This document shows, in pieces, positions 13,059 through 22,067 of a stretch of 32,383 nucleotides of DNA. A program made the position numbers and the translations under genes. The DNA lies in assembly GCA_016708345.1 (NCBI GenBank), contig JADJFX010000044.1:1-32383 (forward strand). The letters are read 5' to 3'. Source of the DNA: Candidatus Rhodoferax bjergmarkensis (GTDB lineage: Bacteria; Pseudomonadota; Gammaproteobacteria; Burkholderiales; Burkholderiaceae_C). The number at the start of each line of letters is the position of its first letter. The first letter of the stretch is position 1. The notes under the pieces were generated by a model. That model had not been told where the DNA came from. It saw only the letters and a list, made by a program, of their open reading frames with translations, and did not search any database.

Positions 13059-14473
13059 CAGTGATCTCCTGCCTCTGCGTCGAGATATGCGCCGAGGATA
13101 ACGGTTTTGACCGGACAGCTACCCGTGATCCGGAATACCCGGTCACGACTGCATCCAAGTCGGTTGAATGTGATAGACGGCTTGAACGATCCGATCTTGC
13201 CCATGCTCGCCGAGCGCTTGCTGCACCATGTATGGCCGCCATCGTCCGACCAGTCCAGATAAATAACCGGGTCGCTGCCGTGTCCAGACACCAGACCAAC
13301 GCCGCGCTCCATGTTAATGGTCAGCGAGTGGAACATGACGCGCTTGTAATCCTGAACAATGCGAGGCGTTGTCCGCTCCCAGCAGATTGGCAGGCCACCA
13401 TCGGTGTAGGTGGTGTCTGACAGTTCCCAAACCTGATTTGACGCATAGTCGCCAACCAGGTGCTTTCCGAACGCGAACACATGACAGTTTGCGCGGTCAC
13501 GTCCTTGATCGTAGGTCTCGCGGACATGCCATGCCAATTCCGGGTCTTGGATCGATGCGTCATAAACGTAGGTTTTCAGGGATTCAGGGAAAGACAGCGC
13601 GTAAAACGTGTGACCCGATTGTTGGTAGGCAAATGCCGTGGCCTTGTCGATGTCAGGCATCTGTCCGATTTCGTACTCGATGCCGCGATTGCTGATGATC
13701 TGCGGATTGTACTGATCGGCGCGGTAAACAAGGCCCTGGCCATGCGCATTGCGGCCGAGCCAAAAAATCGTGTTGTCCGCTTTTGAAATAGATTGCGGCG
13801 CTGCGCATCCGACCTCAAGCACGGCACCATCTCGCCGTGCCAGCGGGAAATCAGTCGCGCCGGAGTTGTACCAGATTTCGATGGATTGCGATCCAAACAG
13901 CCACAGCTCCCGGTGATCGACAACAAGGCCCACAATATCGTCGAGATTGGATTCGGCCTGAGCAAAGTCAAGCGCGTCAAACGACGATCCATCATTGATT
14001 GCGGAGATGTAAAACTGTTGCGAGTCGGGAATGGCAAAGACGAAATAGCCGTCCAGATAATCAACGAGATAGCTGCCAGCAAAATCGGTGTCTGTCACCG
14101 CAGTTACGCTGCTGCCAGTGATGATGTAGGCGTTGGCTCCGGTGACAGCAATGACGTGATTCCGGTTTGCCGACAGCGCCACGCGTTTTGTGCCGTCGAG
14201 CGTAATCGTTCCGATGCGAGTGCCTGCTCCAGTCTCGTTGATGCGGTATACCTCGTTTCCTGAGATGGCGATAACCAGGTGATTATGGCTGATCATCGCG
14301 CGGATCGGTCCATTGCCGACGGCGGCGAATTCTGTTTTCCCCGGAACCATGTACAGCGCAGACCCGGATTCAGGCTCTGCCGTGTCGGTCTCCAGGTACA
14401 GATTGACCGTGCGCTGGGCATCCTGATTGACGGAGCGCCGTTTGCTGTAGCCACCCAGCAGCGGGATTTTCAT
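13058..14473 (-). CDS. Tail accessory factor / DNA stabilisation protein, gp10-like
   Basis: 471 aa, starting in an ATGA overlap with the gp4-like gene. The N-terminus (MKIPLLGGYSKRRSVNQDAQ, then RTVNLYLETD) and the repeated beta-blade pattern (GNEVYRINETGAGTRIGTI; SIEIWYNSGATDFPLARRDG) match the P22 gp10 family. Its beta-propeller-like chain extends the portal-gp4 neck and keeps packaged DNA in place. Length equals the family norm (about 470 aa). It directly follows the gp4-like gene, as in P22. Confidence 0.85.
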   Translation of the reverse strand: MKIPLLGGYSKRRSVNQDAQRTVNLYLETDTAEPESGSALYMVPGKTEFAAVGNGPIRAMISHNHLVIAISGNEVYRINETGAGTRIGTITLDGTKRVALSANRNHVIAVTGANAYIITGSSVTAVTDTDFAGSYLVDYLDGYFVFAIPDSQQFYISAINDGSSFDALDFAQAESNLDDIVGLVVDHRELWLFGSQSIEIWYNSGATDFPLARRDGAVLEVGCAAPQSISKADNTIFWLGRNAHGQGLVYRADQYNPQIISNRGIEYEIGQMPDIDKATAFAYQQSGHTFYALSFPESLKTYVYDASIQDPELAWHVRETYDQGRDRANCHVFAFGKHLVGDYASNQVWELSDTTYTDGGLPICWERTTPRIVQDYKRVMFHSLTINMERGVGLVSGHGSDPVIYLDWSDDGGHTWCSKRSASMGKIGSFKPSITFNRLGCSRDRVFRITGSCPVKTVILGAYLDAEAGDH

Positions 14474-15177
14474 GTCGATCCCGATCGAATGGCGTTGATG
14501 TCGGAATATCCGCGACGCCTCATCAGCAGCGGATCAAGCACGGCGGCAGGGATTTGCAGGTTGACGCGGCGAACGACTTCCAGAGCATCCGATGCTGTTT
14601 TTGCAATCTCTGCCGCGACAGATACGCCATACTCCGGAGCTAATTCGATAGCTAGGTTGTAGCGGATGGCGCGGATGAACTCCGGCGGATATGGCATCGT
14701 GTCGTACAGCGCCAAATCAGACGGAGGCGCAACCTTGTCCATGACCAGCGTGCAGCCTGAGCCGGGAGCCGGGTACAGATGCAGTGTAGACAGCGGGTAC
14801 CCTGGGCGAATTGCCATGATTTCAGGGATGGCACCAGTCGTCGATTTGTCTGGAATCGCTTCATACTCGCCAAGCGCCACGACACGCAACGGGTAATCAA
14901 TTCCGCCTTGGGCGATGTGCGCCTGATAGATGGTCGTCGGACGCGTGGCATTGATTGCACCGCCTGCGCCGATGGTGTAGCTGGCAACGCCAGAAGTAAG
15001 GGCGAACGATGTTTGCGGGACGGATGCGGATGTATAGCGAGATGCCGCCCAAGATGCCAGCATTTGATTCATCGCTGATAGGCCATCAGCGGCTTCTTCT
15101 GCCGACGGCGGCTCGATCGGCGTGACAACTCCGATCAATCGCAATGCGCCTCGCACCACATCATAGGCTGTCGTCAT
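14470..15177 (-). CDS. Head-tail connector / tail accessory factor, gp4-like
   Basis: 235 aa. The N-terminal helices (AYDVVRGALRLIGVVTPIEP; EEAADGLSAMNQMLASW) and the later helix before the C-terminus (PPEFIRAIRYNLAIELAPEYG) are the hallmarks of the P22 gp4-type packaged-DNA stabilisation protein that seals the portal. It starts inside the 3' end of the preceding 69-aa gene and is coupled to the gp10-like gene by ATGA. Length is somewhat above P22 gp4 (166 aa) but usual for BPP-1-like phages. Confidence 0.85.
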   Translation of the reverse strand: MTTAYDVVRGALRLIGVVTPIEPPSAEEAADGLSAMNQMLASWAASRYTSASVPQTSFALTSGVASYTIGAGGAINATRPTTIYQAHIAQGGIDYPLRVVALGEYEAIPDKSTTGAIPEIMAIRPGYPLSTLHLYPAPGSGCTLVMDKVAPPSDLALYDTMPYPPEFIRAIRYNLAIELAPEYGVSVAAEIAKTASDALEVVRRVNLQIPAAVLDPLLMRRRGYSDINAIRSGST

Positions 15178-15370
15178 TTCTCACCCTGCGCTTGCGGGTT
15201 TTTACGGGTTCAGGCTTCGCCTGATTCGGATCAACAGGATCATCAATTGCTGTCGGCTCGGGAGGACTGAACTCGGCCCATCCGGCGCGCTCGAACATCG
15301 GTACATCGGCCGGTTGAACCATCTGCCAGCCGTGTTGCGGGTGCGTCATGCGTTTCATGGCTGCATCCAA
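15161..15370 (-). CDS. Small virion-region protein, Pro-rich
   Basis: 69 aa from ATG 15370. ATG 15358 (MKRMTHPQHGW) is an equally plausible start. A short folded N-terminal part (PQHGWQMVQPADVPMFERAG) precedes an acidic, Pro-rich stretch and a basic end (KTRKRRVRNDD). Small proteins of this form sit between coat and gp4-like genes in related podoviruses, with no established role. It overlaps the next gene by 17 bp. Confidence 0.6.
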   Translation of the reverse strand: MDAAMKRMTHPQHGWQMVQPADVPMFERAGWAEFSPPEPTAIDDPVDPNQAKPEPVKTRKRRVRNDDSL

Positions 15371-15396
15371 AATTAGCGCCGTCCTTGGCGGGTGAA

Positions 15397-15738
15397 TCAG
15401 TTGCTGGCGACGATGCCGATGGCTTCAAGACGCGCTTCAACCTGGGCAAGACGGGATTGCAGGTTGAGAATGACCGACAGCACGGTATTGCCCTCGTCTT
15501 TCGTAACGAAGCCGTAGGCGCTGGAGTTGGTCAAATCCTGAATTGCATAATCAGGAGTGCCGGGCGCAGTATGCGTGATGCTGGTCAATTGGGCAGTCAG
15601 GGCAGCACCCTGAACGACCGGCGTGACGCCGTAGAAGCCTACCTTGTCGGTGGTTGCGATGCCGATGTTGGTTCCCTCGGGGCCGTTGTGGCCTACCGAG
15701 TACGGAGCTTGCGTGGATTGCAGGGCAGTATTTGCCAT
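15397..15738 (-). CDS. Putative minor head / decoration protein
   Basis: 113 aa with GAGG before ATG 15738. The sequence is beta-rich at first (APYSVGHNGPEGTNIGIATT; DKVGFYGVTPVVQ) and ends with an amphipathic helix (VILNLQSRLAQVEARLEAIG, 89-108) that probably oligomerises. It lies right after the major coat protein, where podoviruses often keep decoration or capsid-stabilising proteins. The function is inferred from place. Confidence 0.6.
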   Translation of the reverse strand: MANTALQSTQAPYSVGHNGPEGTNIGIATTDKVGFYGVTPVVQGAALTAQLTSITHTAPGTPDYAIQDLTNSSAYGFVTKDEGNTVLSVILNLQSRLAQVEARLEAIGIVASN

Positions 15739-15806
15739 GATGTGTTACCTCTCAATTCTGTGCTGAATGGGGCCGTTTCCAGCCCCGGCGTCATCAGTTA
15801 GTAATC

Positions 15807-17033
15807 CTAATTCGTGAGTCGCACCGCCCACTCGGGGCGCAGCGTCGCCATGCCGTACAGGATGTCGATACGACACAGCAGCTCATCATTCCGGATGTCG
15901 CCGTCGAACCACACGCGCAACGACAGACCGTCCTGCACCCGGCGAGCACAGTTATGCGAGCCACCCATCAGCGGCAAGTCGGCCGTGATGAACTGGAATG
16001 CCTCTTTGTGATACATCAGGTTTTGCAGGTAGGTCGTCGAGGCGTTGCCGACAAACGTCACAACCTGAGCATTGAACGCGGTCGTTGCCAATTGTGCGCT
16101 GGCGGACGATGCGACATTCTGGCGCGGGCCGGTCAGGTAAATCGTCGGGGATACCGTGATGGCGGAACCGGCAGAGGTCGTGATGACCGTGAACTGTTGC
16201 AGATGGCTGTACGCTTGCTTGGTTTCCGGGTGACAGGCGTACACGCCATCGACGGTAAACACGGAGCCGACGGCCGGGGAGGCGATCAGGGTGTGCATGT
16301 CGATGGTGGCGCCGCCATCAGTCACACCGGCAGCGGCGTCTGTCGAGCCGGTCACGTCGCTGCTGTTGGTGTGCGCGTACATGCGCTCATTCTCGTAGAA
16401 ATCAGCGCCGCCGGTACGGCCCAACATGCCTTCGCGGTATTGCTCCTTGATTTGAGTGGAGTCTTGGAACAGGCCCTTCAGACCGTTGACCAGACCGCCA
16501 GAGGTCACGGAATCCAGCATCACGAAGCGGTTGCCGTCTTTGGGGGCCAGGTTCTGGTTCAACTTGGCACGTGCAGCGCCGATAGCAGCGAGGTCGCTCG
16601 GAGGGGTGCCGGGAGTGCCGACGCTGTTGAAAACGCGCTTGGTGGCATAGCTGATGAAGTCGCCTTCGATGCCGGAAATCAGCGCGGACATGGCCGGGAC
16701 GAGGTATCGATCCGAGAAATCGCCGATGCTGTCCGGGGTGATCAGGGCCAGTTCAGCAGAATTGAAGCGCATATCAACGTGATCTTGCGTCGCAACGGTG
16801 ATGGTTTGGCTAGACTCTGCCTGATCTTGCACGTCCATGACGCGCGAGCCACGGGTGCGGGTGTACATGTTCGGATTGGCAACGCGGAGTTGGTCTCCAG
16901 GCTTCCAGCCGCCCTTGGATTTGAACGACTCGTCATACTGACGGTCAACGGTGCCGATGAATACGGATTTTTCGTGTGCAACCTTGAGAGCCTCGCGGGC
17001 CAGCAGGTCGGGGATATTGAAGGCGTTAGCCAT
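15807..17033 (-). CDS. Major capsid (coat) protein, P22 coat family
   Basis: 408 aa with GAGGTGACACC before ATG 17033. The start MANAFNIPDLLAREALKVAH, then FKSKGGWKPGDQLRVANP, and the end YGMATLRPEWAVRLTN match the P22-type HK97-fold coat (gp5) found in P22- and BPP-1-like phages. In those the N-arm, the ...GDTI/QLRV... E-loop region and the C-terminal strand are conserved. Length is near P22 gp5 (430 aa). Its location between scaffold and connector genes agrees. Confidence 0.9.
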   Translation of the reverse strand: MANAFNIPDLLAREALKVAHEKSVFIGTVDRQYDESFKSKGGWKPGDQLRVANPNMYTRTRGSRVMDVQDQAESSQTITVATQDHVDMRFNSAELALITPDSIGDFSDRYLVPAMSALISGIEGDFISYATKRVFNSVGTPGTPPSDLAAIGAARAKLNQNLAPKDGNRFVMLDSVTSGGLVNGLKGLFQDSTQIKEQYREGMLGRTGGADFYENERMYAHTNSSDVTGSTDAAAGVTDGGATIDMHTLIASPAVGSVFTVDGVYACHPETKQAYSHLQQFTVITTSAGSAITVSPTIYLTGPRQNVASSASAQLATTAFNAQVVTFVGNASTTYLQNLMYHKEAFQFITADLPLMGGSHNCARRVQDGLSLRVWFDGDIRNDELLCRIDILYGMATLRPEWAVRLTN

Positions 17034-17066
17034 GGTGTCACCTCATTTGCCGTCTCTCGACGGTAG

Positions 17067-17897
17067 TTATCGACGTTTGCGCTGTGCGTCCTGGCGCTTG
17101 CGGAAATCCGCGTACTCTTTGTCGGTCATGTCAGACACGGACTTGGAGCCGCTGCCAGTCGCTTTCACAGCCGGGGCAGGTGGTGGCGCTTGCGTCACTT
17201 TCCGCTCCGGAACCTTAGTGCTCAAACGGGCAGAAATGCGGCCCAGTTCCAGCACTTGTTGACGCTCGCTCATTGCGTTCAGGCGGTACAGTTCGGTCGG
17301 ATTCTTGGCCAGATGGTACGCCACAGCAGGGCCATCATCTGATTCCAAAATCGTCTCCATCACGGCATCACTAACCCCAATGGCGGCAGATTGCAGCACC
17401 GCATCGAAATCAGGATTTGCCTGACGTACGGCAGCAGATCGTTCGTTGAAACTGGAAAGACGCTCAGCATTTTTTTGCTGAATAGTGCGCTCTTGCTCAA
17501 TCTCGCGAAGCCTCTTGCCTGCCTCGAACTCAACTTTCGCATCCAGGTACTGTTCCAGCGTCTCAAACTGTGACGGGTCGGGATCCGGTTGCGATGCCTG
17601 CGCTTTGCGCTCGTTCTCGGAAATCTGCGCCTCCAGTTCGCGGATGCGGGCCTCCCGTTCGTAGCGTTGCTGCGTCAGTTTGTCGATGCGTTTCTGAACG
17701 CCTTTCGGCAGTTTTGCGGGGTCGGGTTCGTGGTCGTCATCGCCCGCATCATCTGCGGTTGGTTCGGTGCCAGTATCCGGCGCGGCGTCTGTCGTGGTGG
17801 GTTCGTCGCCTGCATCAGGCTGCGGGGGTGCAGTGGTCTCGGCTGCGATAGGTTCGACCGATGGCGCGTTGTCGATAACGCTAGGTGAATCACTCAT
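17067..17897 (-). CDS. Scaffolding protein
   Basis: 276 aa from ATG 17897 (GGAG 9 nt upstream). An upstream in-frame start at 17969 would add an unlikely 24-residue leader across a hairpin. The N-terminal 80 residues are acidic, Pro/Thr-rich and disordered. The middle (about 85-175) is a charged coiled coil (QKRIDKLTQQRYEREARIRE). The C-terminus is basic (DFRKRQDAQRKRR), like the coat-binding helix-turn-helix of P22-type scaffolds. It lies between portal and coat, where scaffold genes always lie in this group. Confidence 0.8.
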   Translation of the reverse strand: MSDSPSVIDNAPSVEPIAAETTAPPQPDAGDEPTTTDAAPDTGTEPTADDAGDDDHEPDPAKLPKGVQKRIDKLTQQRYEREARIRELEAQISENERKAQASQPDPDPSQFETLEQYLDAKVEFEAGKRLREIEQERTIQQKNAERLSSFNERSAAVRQANPDFDAVLQSAAIGVSDAVMETILESDDGPAVAYHLAKNPTELYRLNAMSERQQVLELGRISARLSTKVPERKVTQAPPPAPAVKATGSGSKSVSDMTDKEYADFRKRQDAQRKRR

Positions 17898-17914
17898 CAA
17901 AAAGGACTCCGGCG

Positions 17915-18002
17915 ACACGGAGGCGGAGGAGATACCGCCGCCGTGTGTGTAGGGATGGTGCGATGTCATCTCGACATTGCATCAGCAGGATAGCGCCTGC
18001 TG
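17915..18002. repeat. Tandem strong hairpins in the portal-scaffold gap
   Basis: The 111-bp gap holds two clear inverted repeats. ACACGGAGGCGG (17915-17926) pairs with CCGCCGCCGTGT (17935-17946) over 12 bp with one mismatch. CAGCAGG (17983-17989) pairs exactly with CCTGCTG (17996-18002), only 6 bp after the portal stop. Neither is followed by a T-run, so they look like RNA processing, stability or translation-control hairpins between a low-copy (portal) and a high-copy (scaffold/coat) product. Confidence 0.5.
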
Positions 18003-18008
18003 GCGTGA

Positions 18009-20132
18009 CTACATCATATTCTGTTGTTCACCGCCGCTCAATAGCCCGTCAAGGTCTGTTTGCTGCATCTCTCCTCCTTCCATCGGCATTTGCGGGGCTT
18101 CTTCCTGCGCCATCCCATCATCAAGCATCTCAGGTTCGCCGAAGTCTATGCCGGACTGCTCCGGCTCTTGCTCGTCTTCCTCGGTAACGTCCGGCGCAGA
18201 TGCGGCCTGACCCATGATGTTTTGCGCCAGGATTTGCGCCACCTGCATCGACAGCGCATTGATGTCCGGGCTGGCAGCTGTCAGCTTGGCCGTCTCCAGC
18301 ATGGCGCGGACGTCGATTTCGTACTGTTTCAGGCGGCGATCTTCGTCCTTGTCCTCGTTTTCTTCCTTGAGCTGCTCGTTCTCCTGCTGCAACTGAGCGA
18401 TAAGCTGCTTGCCCTGCTCAATCATCTGCGTCACTTCAGCAGGCAACTCCTTGTCTTTTCCTTCGCCCTCCTCGTCGCCGATGATGTTGGCCGGGACCGT
18501 CCGCTTCAGTCGATCGGCAATGGCATCTGCTCCGTCCCAATCCATCGACTTGACGATGAGGTCACCGGCAATCTGCATGATGGCCGGGTTCATTTTGGCA
18601 ATTTCGACCATCATGTTGAGCGCCTCGACTCGTTTTGTCGTGTAGCTCGGGCCGACATCAACAACCAGGTCATATCGGCCAGTTGTCAGGTCGTTGACGG
18701 GTTCAACCATGCCATCATCGTTGACGCGGGCGCTGTTGATTCTCTCCAGCGTTTTCTTGCCATCGATGCCCATGATTTCGACAACGCGCTCGGTGTCGTA
18801 GATTTTCGGGATAAGATCGATGATGACGCGGGCGCTGTAGCGGATGGCGCGGCTCAGGTTGTCGATGTAGGCAAAGTTGGCCGTATCGCCCTCGCGCTGG
18901 CGGGCCAGGATGGCGCGGCCGGATGTTTCGTTTGACTGCTCACCCAGGGCAGCGGAATAGATGCCGGTTGTGGCCTTCATCTCATCGACGGCCAGCAATG
19001 CCGCCTGCTCGAACCCCTTGTCCTGCATCCCGGCATTGAGGCGCTGCGGCATGGGCGCGGTCGGGTCTGGATTGTACGGCAGGTAAGGCAGATTGCCGGA
19101 CAGCGCGTCAGACCAATACTCGTCCAGGCCATCGAGTTGCTTAGTCGTGACCATCACCGGCGCTTTCGGGGCAAGGGCCTTGGTCTCGGTGTCGATGGTT
19201 CGCCAGTAGTTGTACATGCGCTGCGGGTCTTTCGCGTGACGGACGATACCGCGCAAGATGCGCTTACCGTCTACCATGTCCTCCTTGCCGTTGACGCCAA
19301 CAATCGGGATGTACTTGCCGGCCCAATCCGCCTGCTCCAGCACTTCAGCGCCGGACATGATGCACATTTTGACGACGCACTTTTCGGACTTGCGCTCACG
19401 GATGACCAGTTCCGGCGCTGTCGGCTTGTCGAATGTAGCCGTCCCGTCATTCAGCAGGTACAGCGTGGCCGGTGTGCGCTCCTTGTACCAGTATTCCGCA
19501 ATCTGCATGTTATCGCCGGACGACCACCCGGCCTGCATGTGCTCGGTCTGGAAATTGGATTCCGACGCTTTCGGCCAGCGCGACTTGAACTCCTCCTTGC
19601 TGATGCTATCGACGACAATGGCATATTCCGCATCGCTGTAATCCGGTTGGATTGCGGACGGGTCAAAATGCACGTTCAGCGCGTTGGGTATGCGCTCGAT
19701 CGTGACTTCCTGGTCGAACGTGTCGTCGTCGACATATCGCGTTTTGATGCGCCATGCGCCGAAACCAAACGTGGCGGTCTGCTCAAGGGCGGTATCGTAT
19801 GCAAAATCAGCGTTTGAGCGATTCTCAATGCTGCGAATCAGGCCGCTGTAGATTTTGGCAACCTCGACATCGCCATCCTCACCAGCAAAAACCTTGATGG
19901 CCACCTTGTTCTGCCGTGCGTCTCCGATGATCTGGTCGATGAACGCGGGCAGGCGATTGATGGTCTGCATGGGCCGGCCGACACGCATCGCCTTGACGTC
20001 ATCCGGCCATTGGTCGCCTGATGCGAACCGCTGATCATCGATCATGTCAACGCGGTTTTCCTGCGTGGCCTCGACGGAGGCCTTGTAGCGGCGCATCGCT
20101 TCCGTAAATAACGGGTCTTTTTCGCTCTTCAT
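18009..20132 (-). CDS. Portal protein
   Basis: 707 aa. ATG 20132 is chosen because GGGAGG lies 7 nt upstream; ATG 20138 is too close to it. The N-terminal region (RYKASVEATQENRVDMIDDQRFASGDQWPDDV) and the core fit the P22-type portal family (P22 gp1 is 725 aa). The C-terminal third carries a long coiled coil (EQGKQLIAQLQQENEQLKEE) like the barrel helices of P22 portal, then an acidic Met/Gln-rich tail. It forms the dodecameric DNA channel at the head vertex. It sits between large terminase and scaffold as expected. Confidence 0.9.
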   Translation of the reverse strand: MKSEKDPLFTEAMRRYKASVEATQENRVDMIDDQRFASGDQWPDDVKAMRVGRPMQTINRLPAFIDQIIGDARQNKVAIKVFAGEDGDVEVAKIYSGLIRSIENRSNADFAYDTALEQTATFGFGAWRIKTRYVDDDTFDQEVTIERIPNALNVHFDPSAIQPDYSDAEYAIVVDSISKEEFKSRWPKASESNFQTEHMQAGWSSGDNMQIAEYWYKERTPATLYLLNDGTATFDKPTAPELVIRERKSEKCVVKMCIMSGAEVLEQADWAGKYIPIVGVNGKEDMVDGKRILRGIVRHAKDPQRMYNYWRTIDTETKALAPKAPVMVTTKQLDGLDEYWSDALSGNLPYLPYNPDPTAPMPQRLNAGMQDKGFEQAALLAVDEMKATTGIYSAALGEQSNETSGRAILARQREGDTANFAYIDNLSRAIRYSARVIIDLIPKIYDTERVVEIMGIDGKKTLERINSARVNDDGMVEPVNDLTTGRYDLVVDVGPSYTTKRVEALNMMVEIAKMNPAIMQIAGDLIVKSMDWDGADAIADRLKRTVPANIIGDEEGEGKDKELPAEVTQMIEQGKQLIAQLQQENEQLKEENEDKDEDRRLKQYEIDVRAMLETAKLTAASPDINALSMQVAQILAQNIMGQAASAPDVTEEDEQEPEQSGIDFGEPEMLDDGMAQEEAPQMPMEGGEMQQTDLDGLLSGGEQQNMM

Positions 20133-20156
20133 TGTCATGCCTCCCGGCATTACGTG

Positions 20157-21422
20157 TTAGCCCATCCACGCCATGCGGGAACGGGGCGGCTTGATCTTTA
20201 GCGGGGTCGTGGTCTTTTCCTCGAACCCGACAGCAAAATAACGGAACGCATCAGCGCCATGACTTGACCAGTCGTGTGCAGGCTTGGCATGAGCGCCGCC
20301 GTCCTTGTTGGTTTCGTAGTGATAATACTCCAGACAGCGTATCCCGTCGGCGCATTTATCATCAATCCAGACGTTTGGCATGACGCGGCGTACAGCCTGG
20401 ATGCCGTTGTCTATGCCGACTTGCGGGACAATGCGGATTTTAAGGCCCAGTTCCTCAAGCATTTCCTGCACGGTTTTGCCGGTACCAAGATTGGCATGGC
20501 GCGCATCATGTGGCAATCCATGCTCAGCGTAAACATATCCGCGTGATTGCAGCATCTGGACGTAGTGCGTCAATGGCTGGCGGTTGGCGCTGTAGTAGTC
20601 GATGACCCGCATCTGCATCCCGACGGACTGCACAAACCAGATGGCGGTATTGTCGCCGAACCCCAAATCCCAGAACGTATAAACCGGCTTGGCTGGCTCA
20701 TACGGAACGCGGCCGATTCGCCCCTCCTCGCGCATCTTGCGCATCTCATCGGCATAGACAGCGCCATCCAGCACGCGCAAGCAATGGCCCTCCCACGTGT
20801 GCAGGTACAGGTCTTTGCTGCCTGACTCCTCAGCATGTCGGCGCTCGTTTTCCAGCTCGACCGGGAACCATGGATTATCGCGCCAATTTACGGCGTTGCT
20901 CAGGCAGTCAGGAGGCGGGTTGGCAATGAAGCGCTGATATGTGGGGTCGGTCTCCAGGTGCGGGTTAAACGTGACCCATATCTCGGATCCGGGTGCGCGA
21001 ATCGTTGGGATGAGGATGCGCCATGAATCGTCTGTGACCTTCTCGGCCTCTTCCACCCAGCACACGTCCACTCCTTCCATGGATTTTATGCTGTTGATGT
21101 TGTGGCGTAACCCTTCAAAGATAAATTGAGATCCGTTCACGCCCTTGATAGTCGTCTTCTGGATTTCGTAGAAGTGCGACAGGCCGAGCGATTCAACCTG
21201 GTCAGACAGCAGCTTGTGGACGGATTCGAGGATTGAGTTTTGCACCTCGCGAGTGCATAGAATCCGCATCTGTTTCTGTGCTGCCAAGATGAGCAAGGCG
21301 CGGGCAACCCCCCAGGATTTTCCGGAGCCGCGCCCACCGTGCAGTACTTTGTATCGGGATGGCTTAAATAGCAGGCTCAGCTTGCGCGGAAATTGCGCGT
21401 CAACCTGCTTTGTCGGGGTCAT
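20157..21422 (-). CDS. Terminase large subunit (ATPase-nuclease)
   Basis: 421 aa. Walker A GGRGSGKS is at residues 29-36 and Walker B VDVCWVEEAE at about 118-127. The nuclease domain begins at about 245 with Asp252 in FWDLGFGDNTA and ends with HDWSSHGADAFRYFAVG. The adenine-binding and coupling parts resemble the PBSX/BPP-1 terminase group (Terminase_3). It pumps DNA into the prohead through the portal and cuts the concatemer. It overlaps the small subunit gene by 23 bp. Confidence 0.95.
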   Translation of the reverse strand: MTPTKQVDAQFPRKLSLLFKPSRYKVLHGGRGSGKSWGVARALLILAAQKQMRILCTREVQNSILESVHKLLSDQVESLGLSHFYEIQKTTIKGVNGSQFIFEGLRHNINSIKSMEGVDVCWVEEAEKVTDDSWRILIPTIRAPGSEIWVTFNPHLETDPTYQRFIANPPPDCLSNAVNWRDNPWFPVELENERRHAEESGSKDLYLHTWEGHCLRVLDGAVYADEMRKMREEGRIGRVPYEPAKPVYTFWDLGFGDNTAIWFVQSVGMQMRVIDYYSANRQPLTHYVQMLQSRGYVYAEHGLPHDARHANLGTGKTVQEMLEELGLKIRIVPQVGIDNGIQAVRRVMPNVWIDDKCADGIRCLEYYHYETNKDGGAHAKPAHDWSSHGADAFRYFAVGFEEKTTTPLKIKPPRSRMAWMG

Positions 21423-21855
21423 GGAATGTCACCGTGATGCCGACCTGATGATTTATTGGTGCGTCAGGGTCGCCGCCGTGCGTGATGCGGTCGCCGTACT
21501 TCTTGGGGGCCAGTTTCGACATGGCCCATTTGCGAGTATCAACGCGAAGCTTGGCGCGGGCAACAACCTCATGATTCGTGCGCTCGTTGCCGGTTGCGGG
21601 GTCAATCTCGGTATCCAGCATGGAATCGTCGGAAATGCTGATGATCTCGTCGAGGTAGTGCTCGGCTTGAGCCTCTCTTGCGCGTGCGTATTGGGTGGAA
21701 AACTCAGGCTCGTCAAACAGCCAGTCCAGTACCTGATCTTTATACGGCATATGCTCATCCTTGCAAATAGCTGTCAAGCTCTCCCCCGACGCAATGCGCT
21801 TGCATATCTCAGTGCGTGTTTCAATGCCGTACTTTGCAGGTCGCCCGCCAGCCAT
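21400..21855 (-). CDS. Terminase small subunit
   Basis: 151 aa. ATG 21855 overlaps the holin stop (TAATG). The N-terminus (GGRPAKYGIETRTEICKRIA, then SGESLTAICKDEHMPYKDQV) is a helix-turn-helix DNA-recognition domain preceded by the common GGRPxKY leader. The middle (WLFDEPEFSTQYARAREAQA) and RAKLRVDTRKWAMSKLAPKKYG (about 110-131) are highly characteristic of phage small terminases. It recognises the packaging start and recruits the large subunit. Confidence 0.9.
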   Translation of the reverse strand: MAGGRPAKYGIETRTEICKRIASGESLTAICKDEHMPYKDQVLDWLFDEPEFSTQYARAREAQAEHYLDEIISISDDSMLDTEIDPATGNERTNHEVVARAKLRVDTRKWAMSKLAPKKYGDRITHGGDPDAPINHQVGITVTFHDPDKAG

Positions 21856-22067
21856 TACCGCTTCCTCCACATCTGCCACAATTTCGGCAGCAGCAGCACA
21901 ATCTGGATAACCGTGTAGATGATGGTGAGCACAATCAGCCAGTCTTGCAGCGGGTAGCCAGCAATCACCATGCCGGAGACTACGACCGGCGGCGTAACCT
22001 TGGCCGTCACCGCGCCCACCTCCGCTACGTGTTGGACTTGCTGTACATGCTCAGTTTTGTCCAGCAT
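21855..22067 (-). CDS. Holin-like membrane protein (single C-terminal TM)
   Basis: 70 aa. A soluble 35-residue N-terminus is followed by one strong membrane segment (about 42-62, WLIVLTIIYTVIQIVLLLP) and a basic tail ending WRKR. This layout and the segment VVVSGMVIAGYPLQDW resemble the T7-type class of small phage holins found beside terminase genes. It overlaps the preceding membrane-protein gene by 17 bp. Holin is inferred from topology and from the adjacent endolysin. Confidence 0.7.
   Translation of the reverse strand: MLDKTEHVQQVQHVAEVGAVTAKVTPPVVVSGMVIAGYPLQDWLIVLTIIYTVIQIVLLLPKLWQMWRKR

Noticed and set aside
11978..13101. Pro/His-rich plus-strand frames opposite the polyglycine fibre
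   Set aside because: Glycine codons read as proline/histidine on the other strand. The minus-strand gene has a ribosome site and typical ends.
15767..15784. GGGGC/GCCCC stem after the coat gene as a terminator
   Set aside because: Only five base pairs with an 8-nt loop and no T-run. Genes downstream must still be transcribed.
15954..17066. Long plus-strand frame opposite the coat protein gene
   Set aside because: It is a GC-rich antisense shadow of the coat gene, with no ribosome site and arginine/valine-rich low-quality composition.
17897..17969. Longer scaffold start at 17969
   Set aside because: It would run translation through the 12-bp hairpin and lacks a ribosome site. ATG 17897 has GGAG at suitable spacing.
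18060..18935. 291-codon plus-strand frame opposite the portal gene
   Set aside because: Antisense shadow of the portal coiled-coil region (repetitive Leu/Val runs).
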